Assembly: GCF_000834655.1 (NCBI RefSeq)
Contig: NZ_JXQQ01000043.1
Coordinates: 20,431 to 84,430, forward strand
Reading direction: 5' to 3'
Source: Variovorax paradoxus
GTDB lineage: Bacteria; Pseudomonadota; Gammaproteobacteria; Burkholderiales; Burkholderiaceae_C
DNA: 64,000 bases
A program made the translations under genes and the position numbers. The stretch's first letter is position 1. Every line of letters begins with the position of its first letter. Shown piece by piece: positions 10,224 through 17,093 of the stretch. Under the pieces are notes generated by a model that searched no databases, was not told the origin of the DNA, and was given only the letters and a program-made list of their open reading frames with translations.

Positions 10224-11141
10224 ATGACCCCCAGATACCGCGGCATCTTCCCGGTGGTGCCGACCACCTTCACCGAACAGGGCGCGCTCGACCTGGTAAG
10301 CCAGAAGCGCTGCGTCGATTTCATGATCGACGCGGGCTCCGATGGCCTGTGCATCCTCGCGAATTTCTCGGAGCAGTTCGTGCTCTCCGACGAAGAGCGC
10401 GAAGTGCTCACGCGCACGATGCTCGAGCATGTGAAGGGCCGCGTGCCGGTGATCGTGACCACCACGCACTACAGCACCAAGGTGTGCGCCGAACGAAGCC
10501 GCCGCGCGCAGGACATGGGCGCGGCGATGTTGATGGTGATGCCGCCGTACCACGGCGCCACCTTCCGCGTGCCCGAGCCGCAGATCTTCGAGTTCTATGC
10601 GGGGCTGTCGGATGCGGTGGGCATTCCGATCATGATCCAGGACGCGCCAGCCAGCGGCACGGTGCTGTCGGCGCCGTTCCTCGCGCGCATGGCCAAGGAG
10701 ATCGAGCACGTCGCGTATTTCAAGATCGAGACCGCAGGCGCGGCCGCGAAGCTGCGCGAGCTGATCCGCCTCGGTGGCGACGCCATCGAAGGCCCGTGGG
10801 ACGGCGAGGAGGCCATCACGCTGATGCCCGACCTCGATGCGGGCGCGACCGGCTCGATGACCGGCGGCGGCTACCCGGACGGCATCCGCCCGATCATCGA
10901 GGCGCACCGCGCGGGCGACCGCGACAAGGCCTTTTCGCTGTACCAGCAGTGGCTGCCGCTCATCAACTACGAGAACCGGCAGGCGGGCCTCCTGGCCTGC
11001 AAGTCGCTCATGAAGGAGGGCGGCGTGATCGCTTGCGAGGCGCCGCGGCATCCGTTGCCGGCGATGCACCCCGCGACACGCGCCGGGTTGATCGAGACGG
11101 CGAGGCGGCTCGATCCGCTGGTGCTTCGCTGGGGACGTTAG
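10224..11141 (+). CDS. Dihydrodipicolinate synthase family protein, probably 2-keto-3-deoxy-L-arabonate dehydratase
   Basis: This 305-residue TIM-barrel protein belongs to the DapA/NAL family. The Schiff-base lysine is K167 in VAYFKIE, and the nearby pattern ILANFSEQFVLSDEER matches the keto-deoxyarabonate dehydratase branch (EC 4.2.1.43). That enzyme converts 2-keto-3-deoxyarabonate to 2-oxoglutarate semialdehyde. It starts 9 bases after the IlvD/Edd gene, so the pair would give steps two and three of non-phosphorylative arabinose breakdown. The semialdehyde dehydrogenase and sugar dehydrogenase are not in the window. The last 134 bases overlap the LysR gene on the other strand. Confidence 0.85.
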   Translation: MTPRYRGIFPVVPTTFTEQGALDLVSQKRCVDFMIDAGSDGLCILANFSEQFVLSDEEREVLTRTMLEHVKGRVPVIVTTTHYSTKVCAERSRRAQDMGAAMLMVMPPYHGATFRVPEPQIFEFYAGLSDAVGIPIMIQDAPASGTVLSAPFLARMAKEIEHVAYFKIETAGAAAKLRELIRLGGDAIEGPWDGEEAITLMPDLDAGATGSMTGGGYPDGIRPIIEAHRAGDRDKAFSLYQQWLPLINYENRQAGLLACKSLMKEGGVIACEAPRHPLPAMHPATRAGLIETARRLDPLVLRWGR

Positions 11142-12111
11142 TGGCAACAGGCGCAAGCGGGGCGATAGGGGCGATAGAGGCGATAGAGGCGATAGCCAGT
11201 TCGCTGTCCTCGGCGAAGTAGGGCGCGAGGATCTCGGTCAGCCAGTTCATCACCGCGAGCACACGCGGCGCGAGCTGGCGCCGGTTGACGTACACCAGCG
11301 ACACCGGCATGGGCCGCGCGCTGAACGCCGGCATCACCTGCACCAGCGATCCGGCCGCGAAGCACCGCAGGAGGCCGCCGACCGGCGCCTGGATCAGCCC
11401 GAGGCCCGCGACCGCCGCGGCGTTGTAGGCGTCGGTGCCGTTCACCGTGACGATGGAGCGCACCGGCTTGATCCGGTAGCGGCCCTGGGCCGCGTCGAAG
11501 TATTCCCAACCCGCGTCGTTCGGCGAGAGGGTCTGTGCGAAGTGCACGATGCGGTGCTGCGCGAGATCGGCGAGCGTCTGCGGCGTGCCATGCGCCTGCA
11601 GGTAGGCCGGGCTCGCGGCATTGGCCATCCGCATGAAACCGAGCGGCCGCGCAACCAGTTCGGAATCGCCCAGCACCCCCACGCGCAGCACGCAGTCGAA
11701 GCCTTCGTTCACGAGGTCGACGCGGCGGTCTGTAGTGCTGATGCCGATCTCCAGCGCCGGATGCCGCGCAAGGAATTCGGGCAGGCGCGGAATGACGAGG
11801 TCGCGCGCCACGGTGGCCGGCAGGTCGATGCGCAGGCGCCCCGTGAGGCCGCCGGTGCTCGATCGGAACATGGTGGCCAGCTGTTCGCCTTCGGCCAGGT
11901 AGTCCTTGCAGCGGTCGAGGAAGCGCGCGCCGTCTTCCGTGAGGCGCACGCTGCGGGTGGTGCGCTGCAGGAGCCGCGTGCCCAGGCGCTCTTCGAGCTG
12001 CTGCACGGCGACCGAGACGCGCGCGCGGGTCAGGCCGAGCTGGTCCGCTGCGCGGCTGAAGCTCGCCAGTTCGGCCACCTTCGAGAAGATGCGCAGTTCG
12101 TCGGTGGTCAT
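11008..12111 (-). CDS. LysR family transcriptional regulator with extended C-terminus
   Basis: The N-terminal winged helix (residues 1-60, MTTDELRIFSKVAELASFSR...RVSVAVQQLEERLG) and effector domain (from about 90, GRLRIDLPATVARDLVIPRLPEFL) match the small-genome-region regulators usually paired with a divergent oxidoreductase. The family is about 300 residues; this one is 367. After the normal end (LTEILAPYFAEDSE) the frame runs through a 9-base tandem repeat, then 134 bases into the antisense strand of the upstream dehydratase gene. The extra tail is rich in Ala, Ser, Pro and Arg. It divergently flanks the short-chain dehydrogenase at 12228, its probable target. Confidence 0.85.
   Translation of the reverse strand: MTTDELRIFSKVAELASFSRAADQLGLTRARVSVAVQQLEERLGTRLLQRTTRSVRLTEDGARFLDRCKDYLAEGEQLATMFRSSTGGLTGRLRIDLPATVARDLVIPRLPEFLARHPALEIGISTTDRRVDLVNEGFDCVLRVGVLGDSELVARPLGFMRMANAASPAYLQAHGTPQTLADLAQHRIVHFAQTLSPNDAGWEYFDAAQGRYRIKPVRSIVTVNGTDAYNAAAVAGLGLIQAPVGGLLRCFAAGSLVQVMPAFSARPMPVSLVYVNRRQLAPRVLAVMNWLTEILAPYFAEDSELAIASIASIAPIAPLAPVATNVPSEAPADRAASPSRSTRRVSRGASPATDAAAPRKRSRRPPS
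11162..11197. repeat. Four tandem 9-base units (GCGATAGAG type)
   Basis: Units at 11162, 11171, 11180 and 11189 read GCGATAGGG, GCGATAGAG, GCGATAGAG and GCGATAGCC. The unit length is a multiple of three, so on the minus strand it encodes a short Ala-Ser/Pro-Ile repeat (AIASIASIAPIAP) in the LysR tail. Copy-number change would keep the frame. Confidence 0.9.
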
Positions 12112-12149
12112 GGCGGATTGTTTCGTTGTCGGAAAACAGTGTGCGTAGT

Positions 12150-12178
12150 TTGGCGGAATTTATCTTTCTGCCGCTAAT
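12150..12178 (+). promoter_or_regulatory. Candidate sigma-70 promoter for the short-chain dehydrogenase
   Basis: In the 116-base divergent gap, TTGGCG (12150-12155) and GCTAAT (12173-12178) are 17 bases apart, each matching 4 of 6 consensus positions, in an AT-rich patch. The dehydrogenase start at 12228 also has AAGGA 6 bases upstream. An imperfect dyad (GCGGAA...CTGCCGC) overlaps the spacer and could be the LysR site. Confidence 0.35.
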
Positions 12179-12227
12179 TTTTAAAGTCCTCCCATCGATC
12201 CACCGATCAACCACCAAGGACTTTGAA

Positions 12228-13007
12228 ATGACCGCTCCCACCACCGCGCATCCCTCCCGCATCGCACTCATCACCGGCGGCAGCCGCGGCCTCGGCCGCA
12301 GTGCCGCGCTGGCGCTCGCCGCCGACGGCGTCGATGTGATCCTGACCTACGTGTCGAACGAAGCCAGCGCGCGGGCGGTGGTGTCGGAGATCGAGGCGAA
12401 GGAGCGCCGTGCCGTCGCGCTGAAGCTGGACGTCGGCGACAGCACGGCCTTCGCCGCGTTCGCCGATTCGGTGAGGGCGGCGCTCGCGGCCACCTGGCAG
12501 CGGGAGCGCTTCGACTTCCTGGTGAACAACGCCGGCGTGGGCCTGCATGTGAACTTCGAGGACATGACTGAAGCGCAGTTCGACACGCTCTACAACATCC
12601 ACTTCAAGGGCACGTACTTCCTCACGCAGAAGCTGCTGCCGCTGATCAACGACGGCGGGCGCATCGTCAATGTGTCGACCGGACTGACGCGCTTCGCCAT
12701 GGAGGGCGCTTCGGCCTATGCCGCGATGAAGGGCGCCGTGGAAGTGCTGACGCGCTACCTCGCCAAGGAACTGGGCAAGCGCGGCATCGCCGCGAACACG
12801 ATCGCACCGGGTGCGATAGAGACCGACTTCAGCGGCGGCATGGTGCGCGACAACGCGCAGGTGAACGCGATGGTCGCGGGCTTCACGGCGCTCGGACGCG
12901 CGGGCAGGCCCGACGACATCGGCGGTGCGATCGCGGGCTTGCTCGGGGAGGGGAGTCGCTGGGTGAATGCCCAGCGCATCGAGGTGTCGGGCGGGATGCT
13001 GGTCTGA
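12228..13007 (+). CDS. SDR family NAD(P)-dependent oxidoreductase
   Basis: This 259-residue short-chain dehydrogenase has the coenzyme loop TGGSRGLGR (16-24), NNAGVG at about 100-105, a catalytic serine at about S150 and the YxxxK pair Y164/K168, followed by the NTIAPGAIETDF loop. The start at 12228 is chosen because AAGGA precedes it and the N-terminus then fits the family; the upstream open frame to 12126 overlaps the promoter region. Substrate unknown. The divergent LysR gene is probably its regulator. Confidence 0.9.
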   Translation: MTAPTTAHPSRIALITGGSRGLGRSAALALAADGVDVILTYVSNEASARAVVSEIEAKERRAVALKLDVGDSTAFAAFADSVRAALAATWQRERFDFLVNNAGVGLHVNFEDMTEAQFDTLYNIHFKGTYFLTQKLLPLINDGGRIVNVSTGLTRFAMEGASAYAAMKGAVEVLTRYLAKELGKRGIAANTIAPGAIETDFSGGMVRDNAQVNAMVAGFTALGRAGRPDDIGGAIAGLLGEGSRWVNAQRIEVSGGMLV

Positions 13008-13032
13008 ACGCGCGACCGGTGCGCCGCGGACG

Positions 13033-13287
13033 TCAGCTTTTCTCGAGTTCGGTGACTTGCAGGGACAGGTCGAACAGCTTGGACTTGCTGGCGTAGTAGC
13101 GGTCCAGGCGCCATTCCTTCAGGATGTCCATGGCGAGCTCGAAGCTCTTGTAGTCGAGGCTGTAGAGGGTGACCAGCTCGAAGCTGCGTTCGGACTCGAG
13201 GGCCAACACGAGTTGGGCCAGGATCTTGGCCGATTCGTTGGCCGGGTCCGTTTCTATGAATCGGCGAGCGACCTTGATGGCATTCAT
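13033..13287 (-). CDS. Small conserved-looking protein, function unknown
   Basis: An 84-residue acidic-to-neutral, mostly helical protein (MNAIKVARRFIETDPANESA...LFDLSLQVTELEKS) without a signal peptide or membrane segment. The start at 13287 is preceded by GAGGAA at a proper distance; the frame is open further to 13416 but the added residues look non-coding. I do not recognise a family. It sits between the dehydrogenase and the two secreted Cys proteins with no clear link to either. Confidence 0.65.
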   Translation of the reverse strand: MNAIKVARRFIETDPANESAKILAQLVLALESERSFELVTLYSLDYKSFELAMDILKEWRLDRYYASKSKLFDLSLQVTELEKS

Positions 13288-13429
13288 GGGAAAGAGTTCC
13301 TCGGTGGGCAGGGACCGAGAACTATAGCTAGCACGACGTTGGGTTTTATGACAGTCGTGTGACAACAAAGGGCATCGCCCAGCAGCTCGCGCAAGACGGG
13401 CCGTGGGCGTATTCACAGGGCTGGGTCGA

Positions 13430-13891
13430 TCAGCGCAGCGGTGCCGGCATCGGCATCGGACGCGGCGCCATGATCGGCTCGGGCGCCCGTTCCATCGGCA
13501 TCGGCGCCGGCATCACGACGGTGGTGACCGACTCGCGGATTACGCCGCCACCCATCACGCTGCCTTCGACGCTGGCACTGGTGTTGCCTTCGCCGCCGAG
13601 CACGCGGGCTTCGCAGTCCCTGCGGTCGCCGGGCGATTGCTGCAGGCCGCAACGTGCGAGCGCGTTGGCGCGGTAGTCCGGTGCGCCGGTCAGGCCGCCG
13701 CGTGCGGCTTCCTGGCGGGCGGCGCCGGCTTCGCGGATGCAGGCCGCGCGGTCTTGCTGGTTGTGGCCACAGACCGAGAGTTCCTGCTGGTAGATGCCGC
13801 CGCGGCCGCTTTGCGCGGTGGCCAGGGTGGCGCTGGCCATGCCGCCGACGGCGAACAGGGCGAGGACGATCGAACGGGTATTGCTTTTCAT
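13430..13891 (-). CDS. Secreted small Cys protein, copy A
   Basis: A 153-residue protein with a signal peptide (MKSNTRSIVLALFAVGG..., cut after ATA near residue 25). The mature part has four cysteines in the pattern CGHNQQDRAAC...LARCGLQQSPGDRRDC, then EGSVMGGGVIRESVT and a Pro/Met-rich C-terminus (PAPMPMERAPEPIMAPRPMP). It shares the whole core with the next gene, 31 bases away, so the two are a tandem duplication. The family is unfamiliar to me; periplasmic location is inferred from the signal peptide. The start at 13891 gives the signal peptide, unlike the longer open frame. Confidence 0.75.
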   Translation of the reverse strand: MKSNTRSIVLALFAVGGMASATLATAQSGRGGIYQQELSVCGHNQQDRAACIREAGAARQEAARGGLTGAPDYRANALARCGLQQSPGDRRDCEARVLGGEGNTSASVEGSVMGGGVIRESVTTVVMPAPMPMERAPEPIMAPRPMPMPAPLR

Positions 13892-13922
13892 GATGGGCTC
13901 CTTGGCTTGGTCAGTCAGCAAA

Positions 13923-14333
13923 TCAACGTGCCGGCGCAGGCTGCGCGGGCAGGGGCGTCACGGTTTCGCGAATGACGCCGCCGCCCATCACGCTGCCTTC
14001 GGTGGTGGTGCGGGCGCCGCCCTTGATGCGGGCTTCGCAATCTGCCTGGTCGGCCGCAGGCTGCTCGGCGCAGCGCGCCAGCGAATTGACCTGGCCGCGC
14101 GCCGGGCTCGGCGTGGTGAGGCCGGCGCGGCCAGCTTCCTGCTTCGCGGCGCCGGCTTCACGCAGGCACGCCGCGCGGTCTTGCTGCACGCCGTCGCAGA
14201 CGGCGCGTTCCTTCTGGGCGCGTGCGTCGGTGCCGGGCGCCTGCGCGCTGGCGGTCTGCGCGCCGAAGACGATAAAGCCGCTGGCGGCGAAGAGTGCCGT
14301 GGCGGAAAGAAGGGAACGAACTGTTTTTGTCAT
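13923..14333 (-). CDS. Secreted small Cys protein, copy B
   Basis: A 136-residue paralogue of the downstream gene. It has a signal peptide (MTKTVRSLLSATALFAASG..., cut after ASA), then CDGVQQDRAACLREAGAAKQEAGRAGL, LARCAEQPAADQADCEARIKGG and EGSVMGGGVIRETVTPLPAQP. The four cysteines align one for one with copy A. The Pro-rich tail is shorter. Function unknown; both copies probably share a transcript, with this one first. Confidence 0.75.
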   Translation of the reverse strand: MTKTVRSLLSATALFAASGFIVFGAQTASAQAPGTDARAQKERAVCDGVQQDRAACLREAGAAKQEAGRAGLTTPSPARGQVNSLARCAEQPAADQADCEARIKGGARTTTEGSVMGGGVIRETVTPLPAQPAPAR

Positions 14334-14484
14334 GCGGGCTCCTGGTTGGGGCGCGTCCTCCGAGAGGTGCGCGACCGGAGCCACAGTGTGGTGCCCGTCG
14401 GGGGCAGGGCCGTGTGGGACAGCCCCGTTCACCGGGCGGGCCGGACGCGCCCATGTGTGTGGGACACGTCCGTCAACCCGGGTG

Positions 14485-17052
14485 TCAGCCTGCTGCGATG
14501 CGTTGAGCCAGGTGAGCGAGCGCTTCCTCGACCTGGTCCACGAGGATCAACGAGAGATCCCCGGGCTGCAGACGGGCCAGCGCCGTGTCGATTGCCACGA
14601 ACTCGCCGCGGATCTCGTCGATGTAGCGCGTGCGCGCCGCGCCCTGCAGGCCCTGGCGCAGCAGCGCCATGACTTCGCCGTCGGCACGGCCCCTTTGCGC
14701 CGCGTCCTGGTAGAGGATCACGTCGTCGAAGGCTTCACCGAGGATCGCCGTCTGGTCGCGGATGTCCGAATCGCGCCGGTCGCCCGCGCCGCTGATCACC
14801 ACCGAGCGCTTGTTGGCCGGCATGGTGTCCACGGCCGAGACCAGCGCGCGCATCGCGTCGGTGTTGTGGCCGTAGTCGGCGATCACGGTGGCGCCGCGGT
14901 AGTCCATGACATTGAAGCGTCCGGGCACGCCGGCCGCATCGTTCATGAAGCTCGCGAGGCCGCTGCGGATGGTGTCCCAGTCCAGCCCCACGGCCCAGGC
15001 CGCGGCCACCGAGGCCATCACGTTGTCGACCTGGAAGCCGATGGTGCCGTTGCGCGTGATCGGCACGTCGCGCAGCGCGATGCGCTCGCGCCACGAGCCT
15101 TCGGCGGCGACCAGCGTGTCCTGGTCGACGTACACGGTGCGCTTGCCCTGCGCGCGGTGCGTGGCCATCACCGGATGCATGCGGTCGGCGGTGAAGAAGA
15201 TGACGTGGCCGGGGCAGCCGGCGGCCATCGCGGCGACGTTCACGTCGGCCGCGTTGAGCACCGCGTAGCCGTCGGCGGCCACGTTGCGAACGATCACGCG
15301 CTTCAGCACCGCGAGGTCTTCCACGGTCGTGATGTAGTTCAGGCCCAGGTGGTCGCCGCTGCCGATGTTGGTGACCACGGCCACCTGGCAGCGGTCGAAG
15401 CCCAGGCCCTCGCGCAGCACGCCGCCGCGGGCCACTTCGAACACGGCCGCATCGACGTCGGGGTGCATCAGCACGTTGCGCGCGCTCTTCGGGCCGCTGC
15501 AATCGCCGCTGTCGGTCTGCCGGCCGTCGACGTACACGCCGTCGGTGTTGGTCATGCCGGTGCGCAGGCCGCTGGAGGCGAGCAGGTGGTTGATCAGGCG
15601 CGCGGTGGTCGTCTTGCCGTTGGTGCCGGTGACGGCCACCACGGGAATGCGGCCGTCGTCGCCGTGCGCGAACATGGTGTCGACCACCGCTTCGCCGACC
15701 GCGCGGCCGCGGCCGAAGGAGGGCGAGATGTGCATGCGAAGGCCGGGCGCGGCATTCACCTCGACCACGCCGCCGTGCTGCTCCTCGAGCGGGCGCAGCA
15801 CGTTCTCGCAGACCATGTCGACGCCGCAGATGTGCAGCCCGACCATCTGCGCCGCATCGACCGCGCGCGCGGCCACTTCGGGGTGCACGGTGTCGGTCAC
15901 GTCGGTGGCGGTGCCGCCGGTGGAGAGGTTCGCGTTGTTGCGCAGCACCACGCGCTGGCCGCGCTCGGGCACGCTCTCGGGCGTGAGGCCCTGCGATTCG
16001 AGACGGCCGATGGCGATGTCGTCCAGGCGGATCTTGGTGAGCGACGTGGCGTGGCCTTCGCCGCGGCGCGGGTCGAGGTTCACGGTGTCCACCAGCTGGC
16101 GCACGGTGGAATTGCCGTCGCCGATCACCTGCGGGGGGTCGCGCCGCGCGGCGGCCACGAGGCGGTCGCCGACCACCAGCAGGCGGAAGTCGAAGCCCGG
16201 CAGGAATTTCTCGACCATCACTTCGCCGTAGACGGCGGCCGAGTCGTAGGCCGAGGTCAGTTGTTCGCGGGTGGTGATGTTGACGGTGACGCCCTTGCCC
16301 TGGTTGCCGTCCTGCGGCTTCACCACGACCGGCAGGCCGATTTCCCCGGCCGCGGCCCAGCCGTCTTCGGCGCTGGAGACGGGGCGTCCGAGCGGCACCG
16401 GCACGCCGGCGGCGTTGAGCAGCTGCTTGGTCAGTTCCTTGTCCTGCGCGATCGATTCGGCCACGCCGCTGGTGCTGTCGACTTCGGCCGCCTGGATGCG
16501 GCGCTGCTTGGAGCCCCAGCCGAACTGCACGAGGCTCCCGCTCGTGAGGCGGCGGTATGGAATGCCGCGCGCGACGGCGGCATCGACGATGGAGCCGGTG
16601 CTCGGGCCGAGGCGCTCGGATTCGTCCAGGTCGCGCAGCTCGGTGATGGCGGCGGTGGCGTCGAACGGCGTGTCGGCCTGCGCGGCGGCGATCAGCTGAT
16701 CGGCCAGCTCGATCGCGCGGCGGCCCACGGCCTCTTCGCTGTACTGGAACACGACCTGGTAGACGCCTTCTTCCACGGTGGGGGAGGTGTGGCCGAAGTT
16801 GACCGCGCAGCCGGCCTGCGCCTGCAGCGCGACGGCGGCGTTTTCCAGCACATGGGCGAGCGCGAGCGGCTGGCCCAGCACCATCGGGTGCAGTTCGCCG
16901 ATGGTCGGGAAGCGGGCGCGCAGGCGCGCTTCGAAACCGGCGAGCTTGCTGACGGCGTTCTCATCGCCTTCGCAGGCCACGACCGCCTCGATGGCGGTAT
17001 GGCGGCTCCAGAGATTGGGCCCGCGAAGGGCTCGGATGCGGGTGACTTTCAT
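14485..17052 (-). CDS. cphA: Cyanophycin synthetase CphA
   Basis: This 855-residue synthetase makes the storage polymer cyanophycin (an Asp backbone with Arg side chains) with ATP. The N-terminal domain (1-160) is followed by an ATP-grasp domain (about 215-455: VVVKPQDGNQGKGV, VEKFLPGFDFRLLVV, VEVNAAPG) that adds Asp. The C-terminal Mur-ligase-like domain has an intact P-loop GTNGKT at 476-481 and the full second lobe (DYGHNTDAMRAL, GAGDRRDSDI) that adds Arg. The start at 17052 is chosen over the longer open frame because MKVTRIRALRGPNLW is the family start. It lies 41 bases after cphA', probably one operon. Confidence 0.95.
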   Translation of the reverse strand: MKVTRIRALRGPNLWSRHTAIEAVVACEGDENAVSKLAGFEARLRARFPTIGELHPMVLGQPLALAHVLENAAVALQAQAGCAVNFGHTSPTVEEGVYQVVFQYSEEAVGRRAIELADQLIAAAQADTPFDATAAITELRDLDESERLGPSTGSIVDAAVARGIPYRRLTSGSLVQFGWGSKQRRIQAAEVDSTSGVAESIAQDKELTKQLLNAAGVPVPLGRPVSSAEDGWAAAGEIGLPVVVKPQDGNQGKGVTVNITTREQLTSAYDSAAVYGEVMVEKFLPGFDFRLLVVGDRLVAAARRDPPQVIGDGNSTVRQLVDTVNLDPRRGEGHATSLTKIRLDDIAIGRLESQGLTPESVPERGQRVVLRNNANLSTGGTATDVTDTVHPEVAARAVDAAQMVGLHICGVDMVCENVLRPLEEQHGGVVEVNAAPGLRMHISPSFGRGRAVGEAVVDTMFAHGDDGRIPVVAVTGTNGKTTTARLINHLLASSGLRTGMTNTDGVYVDGRQTDSGDCSGPKSARNVLMHPDVDAAVFEVARGGVLREGLGFDRCQVAVVTNIGSGDHLGLNYITTVEDLAVLKRVIVRNVAADGYAVLNAADVNVAAMAAGCPGHVIFFTADRMHPVMATHRAQGKRTVYVDQDTLVAAEGSWRERIALRDVPITRNGTIGFQVDNVMASVAAAWAVGLDWDTIRSGLASFMNDAAGVPGRFNVMDYRGATVIADYGHNTDAMRALVSAVDTMPANKRSVVISGAGDRRDSDIRDQTAILGEAFDDVILYQDAAQRGRADGEVMALLRQGLQGAARTRYIDEIRGEFVAIDTALARLQPGDLSLILVDQVEEALAHLAQRIAAG

Positions 17053-17093
17053 GGGGCGACGAAGGCTTGCAATCTGGCGAGTGGCACGAGGCC

